Source: Terriglobus albidus (lineage in GTDB: Bacteria > Acidobacteriota > Terriglobia > Terriglobales > Acidobacteriaceae). Taken from it: a DNA stretch of 64,000 bases. Positions 1-7,615 of the stretch are shown here, piece by piece (within the stretch, counting starts at the first letter, position 1; every line of letters starts with the position of its first letter). Below the pieces are notes generated by a model. The model had not been told where the DNA came from. It worked only from the letters and a program-made list of their open reading frames with translations, and searched no databases. The stretch is taken from assembly GCF_025685425.1 (NCBI RefSeq), contig NZ_JAGTAS010000052.1, forward strand, positions 124,001-188,000, read 5' to 3'. Both the position numbers and the translations under genes were made by a program.

Positions 1-1134
1 GCAGCTGGCCAGGCTGCCGGTCGTCGCGGTATGGGCGAGCGTCCGATGATGGATAAGGATGTCATCGTGATCTCCTCGAACGAGAACCCGCTTGGACCGG
101 CTCCTTCTGCTCTTGCCGCCGTCGCGCAGGCAGGCCCCACCGGCGGCCGTTATGACAAGTACGGTGTTGGCCCCGGCGTTGTGAAGACTCTCTCCGAGCA
201 GTTTGGTCTGAAGCCCGGTTATGTTCAGCTCTATCCCGGTTCCGGCGGTCCGCTGGATATGGCGCTGATGTCGAACATCGGCCCCGGCAAAGGCCTGGTC
301 ACCGCCGATCCTTCCTATGAGCAGGGCTCTCGCGCTGCCATGAAAGTAAAGGCTCCGCTGAAGCAGGTTCCGCTCAACGCCAAGTACGAGCACGATGTAA
401 AAGCCATGCTGGCTGCCGATCCGAACGCCGGCGCTTTTTACATCGTCAACCCGAATAATCCGACCGGCACGATGACGCCGAAGGAAGACATCATCTGGCT
501 GATCAACAACAAGCCCAAGGGCTCGGTTGTAATCGTCGACGAAGCCTATCACCACTTCTCCACCCATGAGTCGATCATCGATCAGGTTGCCGCGGATAAG
601 GACGTCATCGTTCTGCGCACCTTCTCGAAGATCTACGGCATGGCTGGTGTCCGTGCTGGCTTCGCCATCGCCCGCCCGGATCTGCTGGAGAAGTTCGAAA
701 CCCTGAGCGGCAACGTCAGCCTGCGCAACACGGCTTCAGTTTCGCTGCTCGCTGCTGCCGCTGCGGGCGCCAGCCTCCGTGATCCTGAGTTGGTTCCGCT
801 GCGCCGCAAGATCAACACCGACATCCGCGAAGCCACGCTGGAGTTCCTGGACAAGAAGGGATACAAGATAGTTCCCGGCTCCCAGGCCAACATGTTCATG
901 GTCGATGTCAAGCGTCCTGGCAAGGACTTCCAGCAGCTCATGATGAAGGAGAAGATCGCGATCGGCCGTACCTGGTCTGCCATGCCGACCTACGTTCGCG
1001 TCACCGTCGGCACCAAAGAGGAGATGGATAAGTTCCAGACGGCATTCGTCAAGTGCATGGATGTTCCTCCGGGAGCTGTCAATGCCTCACTGCACTCGGA
1101 GCTCTACATTCCCAGCGAACTGCACCGCGCCTGA
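1..1134 (+). CDS. PLP-dependent aminotransferase, HisC-like (5' partial)
   Basis: This is a fold-type I aminotransferase resembling histidinol-phosphate aminotransferase. The substrate is unknown. The frame is open from base 1, and the residues before the first internal ATG at 31 look like the tail of a Tat-signal linker, so the true start lies outside the window. Visible motifs are SSNENPLGP near the N-terminus, NPNNPTGT, VDEAYHHF and FSKIYGMAGVRAG, which holds the PLP lysine. The paralogue at 23570 is similar along its whole length and has a complete Tat signal (SRRSFL), so this copy was probably exported too. A terminator follows at 1161, then an M29 aminopeptidase. The fold is certain. 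HisC itself is a less likely identity because of the presumed export and the duplication. Confidence 0.85.
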   Translation, partial: AAGQAAGRRGMGERPMMDKDVIVISSNENPLGPAPSALAAVAQAGPTGGRYDKYGVGPGVVKTLSEQFGLKPGYVQLYPGSGGPLDMALMSNIGPGKGLVTADPSYEQGSRAAMKVKAPLKQVPLNAKYEHDVKAMLAADPNAGAFYIVNPNNPTGTMTPKEDIIWLINNKPKGSVVIVDEAYHHFSTHESIIDQVAADKDVIVLRTFSKIYGMAGVRAGFAIARPDLLEKFETLSGNVSLRNTASVSLLAAAAAGASLRDPELVPLRRKINTDIREATLEFLDKKGYKIVPGSQANMFMVDVKRPGKDFQQLMMKEKIAIGRTWSAMPTYVRVTVGTKEEMDKFQTAFVKCMDVPPGAVNASLHSELYIPSELHRA

Positions 1135-1160
1135 TGGCCGTGCGTTCCAAACCCGGAAAC

Positions 1161-1190
1161 GAACCCCGGCTACGGCCGGGGTTCTTCTTT
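1161..1190 (+). terminator. Rho-independent terminator after the aminotransferase
   Basis: A perfect 10-bp stem (GAACCCCGGC, loop TACG, GCCGGGGTTC) is followed by TTCTTT. It lies 27 bp after the aminotransferase stop and separates it from the aminopeptidase. Confidence 0.8.
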
Positions 1191-1239
1191 CCACCGGACT
1201 GCACTGCCGTTCACAATGGCTTAAACTTGGAGTAACGCC

Positions 1240-2295
1240 ATGATGCAGACGGCCCAACAGCAGCAGCCCCTCCTCTCCACCTCGTTTCCCGCCGAGTTCA
1301 CACCTGGCGCCCGCTCCGCAGTGCGTACCTGCCTGCGTGTACAGCCGGAAGAAAAGGTCACTCTCATCACCGATGAAAAGTGCCTTTCCATCGCTGCCTC
1401 CATCGCGGCAGAGCTGGAGGACCTGGGTTGTATCTGGAATGGCTTTATCTTGGAACAACTTGCGCCCCGGCCGCTGGCGAACATGCCGCAGGCGGTTCTG
1501 GATGATATGGAGACCTCCCAGGTCTCAATCTTCGCCGTGGAAGTGCAGCCGAACGAGCTGCGCAGCCGTATGCAAATGACCGATGTGGTGAACCGCCAGG
1601 GAATCCGCCATGCCCACATGGTGAACATCACCCCCGAGATCATGACCCAGGGCATGCGCGCTGATTATCAGGCAGTCGATGAGCTCTCCCAGGCTGTACT
1701 GGATCGCGTGCAGAAGGCGACTTACGTCCGCGCCACAACCCCGGCAGGCACTGACCTGCATGTGGCGCTCTCGCCCGAGTACAAGTGGTTCAAGACCTCC
1801 GGCATCATCTCGCGGGAGAAATGGGGCAACCTGCCCGGCGGCGAGTGTTTTACCGCGCCAGGAGAGGTGAACGGTGTCTTCGTCGTGGACGGCGTTGTGG
1901 GCGACTATCTCTGCGCCCGCTACGGCATTCTGGAGCACACCCCGCTTACGATCTGGATCGAGGGCAACCGCATCCGCCGCGTAGCCTGCGATAACAAGCA
2001 GCTTGAAGAAGACTTCTGGGCCTATACCCACACCGACGGTAACTCCGACCGCGTGGGCGAGTTCGCTATCGGCACCAACATCGGCGTCACCAAAGTGATC
2101 GGCAACATCCTGCAGGACGAGAAGTTCCCCGGCATCCATATCGCCTTCGGCGACCCATACGGGGCGCACACCGGTGCGCCATGGAGGTCGTCAACGCATA
2201 TTGATGTCGTGGGCCTGCACTTCAACATCTGGCTTGGTGATGAACATGGCGAAACCCAGATCATGCAGAATGGCGAATTTTTGATACAGCCGTAA
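1240..2295 (+). CDS. M29-family aminopeptidase
   Basis: This is a 351-residue metallo-aminopeptidase of the M29 (thermophilic aminopeptidase, AmpS/AmpT) family, which removes N-terminal residues from peptides using two metal ions. The M29 ligand blocks appear in order: GGECFTAPGEVNG with both glutamates (about residue 205), GEFAIGTN, HIAFGDPYGAHTG (His and Tyr), and THIDVV (His and Asp, about residue 320). It is somewhat shorter than typical members of about 410 residues, mostly at the N-terminus. No signal peptide is visible, so it should be cytoplasmic. It follows a presumably exported aminotransferase. A comparable aminotransferase and peptidase pair occurs at 23570-26095. Confidence 0.85.
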   Translation: MMQTAQQQQPLLSTSFPAEFTPGARSAVRTCLRVQPEEKVTLITDEKCLSIAASIAAELEDLGCIWNGFILEQLAPRPLANMPQAVLDDMETSQVSIFAVEVQPNELRSRMQMTDVVNRQGIRHAHMVNITPEIMTQGMRADYQAVDELSQAVLDRVQKATYVRATTPAGTDLHVALSPEYKWFKTSGIISREKWGNLPGGECFTAPGEVNGVFVVDGVVGDYLCARYGILEHTPLTIWIEGNRIRRVACDNKQLEEDFWAYTHTDGNSDRVGEFAIGTNIGVTKVIGNILQDEKFPGIHIAFGDPYGAHTGAPWRSSTHIDVVGLHFNIWLGDEHGETQIMQNGEFLIQP

Positions 2296-2395
2296 ATCTC
2301 GAGCTGGACTCGATATTTCGTTTGTTTGTCATCCTCGCAGGCAACCATTCGCGAGTGGGAACTCTTCTACTGCAATGCAGTCTGGGAGTTCCCCT

Positions 2396-4156
2396 ATGCG
2401 TCGACCTCTTCTGCTTTCGGTTCTCCTCTTTGGAGCATCCACTGCCTTAATCTCTCAAACCATAGCTAGCTTTGAAATGTACGGTACCAACTCCTGGACC
2501 ATCGCGCCCTCTTATGCTGTCGCTCGCGGTGACTTCCACAATGCAGGCAAGCAGGACGTTGTCTATGTGGGTAGTACGCAATCGCAAACTGTGTTTACGA
2601 TGTTGACGGGGAACGGCGACGGCACCTTCCAGGCCCCACAAACAGTCGCATCACCGGGCACTTTTACAAGCGATCTCGCTGTGGCCGATCTAAACGGAGA
2701 CGGCAATCTCGACCTGGTGGCAGCTACCGACAACGGGCTGGCGGTGTTCTACGGCAACGGTAACGGAACCTTTCAGGCGGCGGTGCAATACCCGACGACA
2801 GCAACGCCAAATTCTGTTGCTGTGGGTAATTTCTTCAGTGACGGCCACCCCGATGTTGCGGTCGGCGATAGCAAAGGAAACGTCGAGTTCTTCAAAAATG
2901 TAAATGGAAACAGCCTGGTGTTGACTTCCAGCGTAAGTATCGCAAGCGGCACCTCAACGCTGGTTCGCGCGGGCAATTTGAATGGGAATGGTCTCACCGA
3001 TTTGGGTGTGCTGGTTCAGGGCAATTTTTCAGGAACGTACAGCGGCGTGGTCTTTGCGGTATGGAACCTTGGCAACGGCAACTTCAGTGCCGATAACCTG
3101 GCGAGCTACCCAAGTCCGTTGTCGCTGAATGTGGGCTCCGCCAATGGCACCGGAATCGACGATATCCTCGTCTCGTACGACTGCAATCCCAGTGTGCCTC
3201 CGGGCACTTCCCAAACCGCATCCTGCACCGGGATCGACATCTTCTACGGGCAGGGCAATCAGAGATTAATCCAGCGCACTGCGGTCACCGATCCGCCCGA
3301 TCTCGCGGCGAACAGCGCGCCCTGGCCTGCTGATGTAAATGGCGACGGCATTATCGATATCGTATCGGCGGGCTACCACAAGCAACTCGATGGCTACGCC
3401 GGATTGATGGTGTGGCTGGGCAATGCCGATGGCACATTCCAGCAGACGCCGCAGTATTACTTCGCAGATACCGATAACGCCGGAGCCATCGTCCCTGGAG
3501 ACTGGAACCGCAACGGAATGATGAGCTTCATCATGGTGGGGGGTGCAGGGACGGAGGTATATATCAACGGCAGCACTCGCGCCGGGTGCAGCACTTATAC
3601 CATCAGCCCTTCCGTGACCGTATGTCAGCCGATAAACAACACCTACGCGCCGAGCACAGTGACGGTGCAAGCCAACGGCTACGACACTACGCCAATGACC
3701 GCGATGCAGGAATACATCGATGGCACACTCGAATACTCAAAGCCGGTGACGAGCTTCAATACAGCCTTCAATCTTAATCCGGGCACTCACCTGCTCGTGA
3801 CCAAAGGCTGGGACCAGAGCGGTGTCAGCTTTAGGGCCGACCGTACAATCACCGTCTTCAATGGCAGTCCGTACCCGGCCTGCGCCGCAGCGTTCGGTAC
3901 AGCCAATATCTGCCTGCCTTCGGGCACGACGAGCAGCTCACCGGTGCACATCCTCGCCAATGGGGCGACCGATAGTATCCCCACGGCAGCGCAACTCTAC
4001 ATCGATGGGAACCTGGTGGTGAACAACACGACCGGGGCTACTTCCTATGTGGACACGGCCCAAAGTCTGTCCTCTGGAACACACTACCTCGTCTTCAAGA
4101 TGTGGGACAGCAATGGAGGCGTTTACCAGGCCACCAAGACCCTCACGGTGAACTAA
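2396..4156 (+). CDS. Secreted FG-GAP/VCBS-repeat protein with Ig-like domains
   Basis: The start at 2396 (MRRPLLLSVLLFGAS) is preferred to the ATG at 2375, because GGGAG lies about 8 bp before it and it opens directly on a signal peptide. The N-terminal two thirds hold FG-GAP/VCBS repeats with calcium-type loops such as DLNGDGNLD, VNGDGIID and GNGDGTFQ, which usually form an integrin-like beta-propeller. The C-terminus has two tandem Ig-like repeats of about 85 residues, each with a YIDG(T/N) and GTH(L/Y)LV pattern. It is probably extracellular or outer-surface, and the ligand is unknown. Acidobacteria carry many such proteins. No operon partner is evident. Confidence 0.8.
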   Translation: MRRPLLLSVLLFGASTALISQTIASFEMYGTNSWTIAPSYAVARGDFHNAGKQDVVYVGSTQSQTVFTMLTGNGDGTFQAPQTVASPGTFTSDLAVADLNGDGNLDLVAATDNGLAVFYGNGNGTFQAAVQYPTTATPNSVAVGNFFSDGHPDVAVGDSKGNVEFFKNVNGNSLVLTSSVSIASGTSTLVRAGNLNGNGLTDLGVLVQGNFSGTYSGVVFAVWNLGNGNFSADNLASYPSPLSLNVGSANGTGIDDILVSYDCNPSVPPGTSQTASCTGIDIFYGQGNQRLIQRTAVTDPPDLAANSAPWPADVNGDGIIDIVSAGYHKQLDGYAGLMVWLGNADGTFQQTPQYYFADTDNAGAIVPGDWNRNGMMSFIMVGGAGTEVYINGSTRAGCSTYTISPSVTVCQPINNTYAPSTVTVQANGYDTTPMTAMQEYIDGTLEYSKPVTSFNTAFNLNPGTHLLVTKGWDQSGVSFRADRTITVFNGSPYPACAAAFGTANICLPSGTTSSSPVHILANGATDSIPTAAQLYIDGNLVVNNTTGATSYVDTAQSLSSGTHYLVFKMWDSNGGVYQATKTLTVN

Positions 4157-4287
4157 AAATAGCCATAGTCTGCCGGCATCGTTGGGCGAATGGAAGGGAT
4201 GTCCCCGCCCGAGGGTTGCGAGCCGATTCGCAATCCTCGGCAAATAGGCATCCTTGAACGGGCTTTCAACCTATCGTTTAGAAACGC

Positions 4288-4403
4288 CAGGGCATTTTCC
4301 CTGTAGGTGTAGTTCAGAGCATCCGCATCTATGGGCGTTTTCCGAAAGGAAAACGCCGCCGTACGCCCCTTCCAGGACATCCAGCAACAGCGAAAATGCT
4401 CTA
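4288..4403 (-). repeat. Family A palindromic element, copy a
   Basis: This is an imperfect palindrome of about 116 bp. The left end GGGCATTTTCCCTGT pairs with the right end GAAAATGCTC, followed by TA. The inner arm reads GGCGTTTTCC/GGAAAACGCC. It lies in the 361-bp gap between the FG-GAP gene and lspA, in the opposite orientation to copy b. I see nothing else convincing in this gap, although the preceding bases (GAACGGGCTTTCAAC) resemble a degenerate start of family B. Confidence 0.8.
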
Positions 4404-4517
4404 ATGGCTAAAAGGAACAAGCAGGGTGAGTCATGCTTTGGCATTTTGGCCCCGCGTCCAACTTCACTCGTGTTCGCCAGGACACAGTGAATTCTGCAAT
4501 TCATTTGGGATGTTTCG

Positions 4518-5039
4518 ATGAAATTCGCATACCGAAGTCTTTTATTGTCTTCCGTTTTGTTCCCCTGTATTGGCTGCGATCAGGCGACGAAGCAGATTGC
4601 AATGTCCGCTCTCGACGACTCGCCTCACACATATTTAGAAGGCATTCTCCGCCTTCAGCTCTCATATAATTCCGGCGCCTTCCTCAGCATCGGAGACAAT
4701 TTGTCACCCTTCACCAGGCAAAGTATCTTCTTCTGGGGAGTTGCCTCCTTACTCCTAGCCGCTTTGTTGTATTTGCTTTTTGCGCAGCGAATTACTCGAC
4801 CACAAGTCATCGGACTTGGCCTGTGTTTCGCGGGTGGGGTAAGCAATCTAGTCGATCGAGTCCGTTTCAACGGCACCGTCGTGGATTTTCTCAACCTCGG
4901 CGTCAACCATCTCCGTACTGGTATCTTCAACGTAGCGGACATGCTCATCCTTACGGGCGCCGCTATCCTGGCGACATCGTTTTTCAGAAAACCGGCACGC
5001 CCTTGCCAAGCGGTTCATGAGGGTATGAGTCCTGAATAA
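4518..5039 (+). CDS. lspA: Signal peptidase II (lipoprotein signal peptidase)
   Basis: This is the aspartic membrane protease that cleaves prolipoprotein signal peptides ahead of the lipidated cysteine. The family motifs are present: CDQATKQIA after the first hydrophobic stretch, SYNSGAFLSIGD, GGVSNLVDRVRFNGTVVDF with one catalytic Asp, and GIFNVADM with the second. There are four hydrophobic segments, and the 173-residue length is normal. It stands alone, with repeat-filled gaps on both sides, rather than beside ileS as in many bacteria. Codon use looks less GC-biased than in nearby core genes, which could mean acquisition. The window also encodes substrates for it (for example the DUF4382 lipoprotein at 51182). 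Confidence 0.92.
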   Translation: MKFAYRSLLLSSVLFPCIGCDQATKQIAMSALDDSPHTYLEGILRLQLSYNSGAFLSIGDNLSPFTRQSIFFWGVASLLLAALLYLLFAQRITRPQVIGLGLCFAGGVSNLVDRVRFNGTVVDFLNLGVNHLRTGIFNVADMLILTGAAILATSFFRKPARPCQAVHEGMSPE

Positions 5040-5120
5040 AAAACTCACCTTCCTTTCTTGCGATGCCCGAGGGGATCTGCTTTAGCTCTGTTCCCGCTCG
5101 AAACCCAACGGCAGAACGGA

Positions 5121-5185
5121 AGATTTCTCCGCTACTCTTCACTCCGGCAAAGCTGGCCGGGACCCGAGCGCTACGAAATGACAAA
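5121..5185 (-). repeat. Family D repeat, copy 1
   Basis: On the minus strand it reads TTTGTCATTTCG, then CGCTCGG, CCGGCCAGCTTTGCCGG, and ends GAAGAGTAGCGGAGAAATC. Copy 2 at 39634-39707 matches nearly throughout. It lies in the 377-bp gap between lspA and the small Cys-rich gene, which otherwise holds only copy b of family A and its shared left flank. Confidence 0.75.
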
Positions 5186-5249
5186 AAATAGCGAAGCCTC
5201 CCCTTGGACGTTTTTCCTCGTGTCGCTTGCATCTCATACAAACGCGAGA

Positions 5250-5364
5250 TAGAGCATTTCACTGTTGCTGGGAATCCCGGAAGGGGAGTGCAGCGGCGTT
5301 TTCATTGCGAAAAGCACTCATAGATGCGGAAGCCCTGCTCTACGCCTACAGGGAAAATGCTTTA
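5250..5364 (+). repeat. Family A palindromic element, copy b
   Basis: It begins TAGAGCATTTCACTG and ends GGGAAAATGCTTTA, with inner arm GCGTTTTCATTGCG. TA is present at both ends. The roughly 45 bp to its left (from about 5205) also precede copy d at 7484, so part of the flank is itself repeated. Confidence 0.85.
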
Positions 5365-5416
5365 AGCCAGAGAACTGGAGAGGAGTAAGATCGATCCCGT
5401 AGTATCTTTCCCGGCC

Positions 5417-5746
5417 ATGACCTCCAGAGAGCAATTCTCTCCGCTATGCGATGTGCACTACACCTCCATGCAAAGAATGATGGTGGAGGAAGATGGCGAG
5501 GAGATACAGTCGTATCACATCTGCGAGCGGCGCGATTGCAGCCGGGTATTCCGCGACGCCTTCGGGTATTCAGACTTGATTGAGGGGCAATTCGACAAGA
5601 GCCGCGCTTTTATCCGGAAGTGCCCGGCATGCGGGGCGATCCTTTATCTGGCCGAAGTGGATCAGCCCCGGAAGCTCGAGACTTGGGAATGCCCTCGAAT
5701 GAACTGCGAGTTCTCCGAGGAGTTCCCCTCCCCAGCAGCGCGCTGA
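5417..5746 (+). CDS. Small Cys-rich (zinc-ribbon-like) protein, unknown
   Basis: I do not recognise this 109-residue protein. It has four cysteine clusters: CDVH near residue 11, CERRDC near 37, CPACG near 69 and CPRMNC near 92. The last two look like a zinc ribbon, which suggests metal binding and possibly contact with nucleic acid or protein. There is no signal peptide or membrane segment. It is bracketed by family A repeats, copy b ending 52 bp upstream and copy c starting 10 bp downstream. The ATG start is the only reasonable one, and no strong Shine-Dalgarno sequence is visible. Even cysteine spacing supports a real gene. Confidence 0.65.
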   Translation: MTSREQFSPLCDVHYTSMQRMMVEEDGEEIQSYHICERRDCSRVFRDAFGYSDLIEGQFDKSRAFIRKCPACGAILYLAEVDQPRKLETWECPRMNCEFSEEFPSPAAR

Positions 5747-5755
5747 GTTTCTGAT

Positions 5756-5815
5756 TAGAGCGTTTTCCCTGTAGATGCGGAGGCTCTGGACTACACCTAC
5801 GGGCAAAACGCTCTA
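5756..5815. repeat. Family A palindromic element, copy c (short form)
   Basis: This 60-bp form keeps only the outer arms: TAGAGCGTTTTCCC at the left and GGGCAAAACGCTCTA at the right, without the inner palindrome. TA is present at both ends. Its last three bases, read on the minus strand, are the TAG stop of the secreted-protein gene that follows. Confidence 0.8.
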
Positions 5816-6202
5816 TTCTCTCTTGACATCGACTGTTCGGAACAACCTGCCATCCACTAATCGTAGAGTTCCGGTCATCCTTGCTCCGTCGACATGGAAA
5901 GTCCAGGTTCCTTTTTCAAAATGGCACACCAGAGTCTTGTCCCCGTAGCTACAGTCGAGCACGCCCATGGTCTCGCGCTTTCCGGAAACGATCTTATCCG
6001 CCTTCCAACTTAACTTACCGGGCGCGATCTCTTTGATCTGGTAAATCACATCTTCGTCGTGGCATGCAGACGGGCGTACCACACAGGTTGACTTTCCACT
6101 CCACTCCCCGAGCACGTCTTTGGTCTCTCCTGCCTGTGCAAACCCTGCTGTCCACAAGATCAAAACGGAGAACGAAACGGTGAGAGATCGGTATCGCATC
6201 AT
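5813..6202 (-). CDS. Small secreted protein, unknown function
   Basis: This is a predicted 129-residue exported protein. The start at 6202 (MMRYRSLTVSF) is chosen because AAGGAGG lies 8 bp before it. A longer frame to 6268 adds residues unlike a signal peptide. A hydrophobic signal ending in GFAQA is followed by a mature domain with four cysteines (two near STCVVRPSACH, then LDCSYG and VCHF), probably disulphide-bonded in the periplasm. The sequence LGEWSGKSTC and the ending in beta-like stretches suggest a small lipocalin-like barrel, which is inference only. The stop codon is supplied by the end of repeat copy c. Confidence 0.7.
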   Translation of the reverse strand: MMRYRSLTVSFSVLILWTAGFAQAGETKDVLGEWSGKSTCVVRPSACHDEDVIYQIKEIAPGKLSWKADKIVSGKRETMGVLDCSYGDKTLVCHFEKGTWTFHVDGARMTGTLRLVDGRLFRTVDVKRE

Positions 6203-6270
6203 GCTTTTATCCTCCTTGGGCTCCGCACGACAGGGCTGGCATCCTTCATTGGTTTCCAGCGCTCGCAAGG

Positions 6271-6687
6271 TCAGCGCTGGCTATTCACATATTCGGTGTC
6301 GTGGCGCCTGCCGAACTCAACCAGCGCCTGCTGATTTCTGGGTGGCCAAACTGGTTCCTTCTCCATCCAATCCATCAGTTCTGCAAAAAAGCTCTCATGA
6401 CCACCGGGGGTTGCGACCAAGAGGAATCGTGTGCGGTCATCGCTGCTGTTACGAAAAGAATGAACGTCACCCGGAAGGGCAACGGCACTATCGCCAGCGC
6501 GCAGAGTTCGGGTTTCTCCAGCGATGTCTGTGTCCAAGGAGCCCTCCAGTACAACAAACCTTTCAGCCATGTGCCTATGGAAGTGCAAGGGGGCTCCTGG
6601 AAAATGAGGGGGCACCGATAGTTCAATGAGACAATAGCGCCCTTCGGTTTCGGTGGATATTACCCGTAAATGAACCTCTGTATTCAT
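6271..6687 (-). CDS. Cupin-domain protein
   Basis: This is a 138-residue single-domain cupin. The metal-binding cupin motif 1 is visible as PLHFHRHMAERFVVLEG (His, His, Glu), and motif 2 lies around LPGDVHSFRNSSD. The start at 6687 (MNTEVHLRV) is chosen because upstream residues are the antisense of the divergent tetR gene. It may be a small-molecule binding protein, isomerase or dioxygenase-like enzyme; the substrate cannot be read. It is transcribed divergently from the TetR gene 49 bp away and shares its operator region, so it is the likely regulatory target. Confidence 0.8.
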   Translation of the reverse strand: MNTEVHLRVISTETEGRYCLIELSVPPHFPGAPLHFHRHMAERFVVLEGSLDTDIAGETRTLRAGDSAVALPGDVHSFRNSSDDRTRFLLVATPGGHESFFAELMDWMEKEPVWPPRNQQALVEFGRRHDTEYVNSQR

Positions 6688-6723
6688 TGGATAGAAGCTG
6701 CGACGGAGCTCCGGAATCGCCTG

Positions 6724-6785
6724 TATACTTGACACGATGTCAACCTCCAAAACAAAACCTAGCGCAACGCTTGACAGGGTGTCAA
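6724..6785. promoter_or_regulatory. Twin palindromic operator and TATACT box, cupin/TetR
   Basis: Two copies of TTGACA-N3-TGTCAA lie at 6729-6743 and 6771-6785, 42 bp apart centre to centre, about four helical turns. The first covers the ATG of the tetR gene and abuts a TATACT box (6724-6729). The second lies inside the tetR frame over a GTG codon at 6779. The layout suits autoregulation by the adjacent TetR protein, acting on both genes. Binding is inferred. Confidence 0.7.
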
Positions 6786-7351
6786 GCGCAAAGCAGCGTA
6801 TCTTACAAGCGGTTCTGACATTGCTCGCGCGCCGCGGGAACGCTGAAGTTTCTATGGCCGAGATTGCCCGCGCCGCCGGAATCTCGCGCCAAGCTCTGTA
6901 CCTGCATTTTCCGGAACGATCAGCTCTCTTTATCGCTCTTGCGGCTTTTGCTGACGAGCACCGCGGATTGGCTTCGGAACTTGACCGAGTGCACAATGCC
7001 CCGTCGGGCCTCGCGGCTCTGGAAGCATTCGTGACATTACAGGCGCGGATGAACCCCGGCATCTGGGCAGTTGCACGGAGTGTGGATGCAGTAAGGCGCC
7101 GCGATCAAGCGGCTGAAGCAGCCTGGCAGAACCGGCTTCGGAACAGGCTTGCCACCTGCCGACGCATCATAAAGAAGTTGAATCAGGACGGGGCATTGCG
7201 TACCGGTCTGAATAGCGACATTGCGGTCGATCTTCTGTGGACGATCACGTCTTTGCGCACATGGGAGGACCTTGTATTGGAACGGAAATGGCCGGCCGAA
7301 GTCTACCGCACGCACGTGATGGATATACTCAGCCGCAGCCTGCTTAAATAA
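6737..7351 (+). CDS. TetR/AcrR-family transcriptional regulator
   Basis: This is a 204-residue regulator. The N-terminal helix-turn-helix spans about residues 17-63 (AKQRILQAVLTLLARRG, then EIARAAGISRQALYLHFPE), as is usual for TetR. The C-terminal ligand-binding domain is all-helical and variable, so the effector is unknown. The start is uncertain: ATG at 6737 or GTG at 6779. Each falls at the same place within one of the two palindromes, and neither has a clear Shine-Dalgarno sequence. A TATACT box ends 8 bp before the ATG, which would give a nearly leaderless message. It probably represses the divergent cupin gene and itself. Confidence 0.88.
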   Translation: MSTSKTKPSATLDRVSSAKQRILQAVLTLLARRGNAEVSMAEIARAAGISRQALYLHFPERSALFIALAAFADEHRGLASELDRVHNAPSGLAALEAFVTLQARMNPGIWAVARSVDAVRRRDQAAEAAWQNRLRNRLATCRRIIKKLNQDGALRTGLNSDIAVDLLWTITSLRTWEDLVLERKWPAEVYRTHVMDILSRSLLK

Positions 7352-7483
7352 GCGGAGGCATTCGCGCCACTTCCTGCGGGCACGTTCTATTGAGAACGCC
7401 TACGGCGTCGGGGGCAAAATTGTCAGAAACACCGTCTTGGCTGATTTTTCCTCTTGTCGCGCGCATCTCATACAATCGCGAGA

Positions 7484-7597
7484 TAGAGCATTTCACTGTT
7501 GCGGGGAATGCGGGAAGAGGAATGCAGCGGCGTTTTCATTACGGAAAACGCCCATCGATGCGCAAACCCGCACTACACCTACAGCGAACATGCTCTA
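7484..7597 (+). repeat. Family A palindromic element, copy d
   Basis: It begins TAGAGCATTTCACTG, has the inner arm GCGTTTTCATTACGG, and ends ACATGCTCTA, with TA at both ends. It fills most of the gap between tetR and the aldo/keto reductase, ending 5 bp before the reductase Shine-Dalgarno sequence. Its left flank (from about 7436) repeats the flank of copy b. Confidence 0.85.
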
Positions 7598-7615
7598 TTG
7601 CCAAAGGAGCGAAGC

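Noticed and set aside
2375-2395. Earlier ATG for the FG-GAP protein
   Set aside because: The ATG at 2396 has the better-placed GGGAG and starts the signal peptide directly.
5058-5252. A small frame between lspA and the Cys-rich gene
   Set aside because: It translates the family D repeat, and similar peptides come from copy 2. No Shine-Dalgarno sequence.
7499-7615. N-terminal extension of the aldo/keto reductase
   Set aside because: The 39 extra codons lie in repeat copy d, and the GTG at 7616 has its own good ribosome site.
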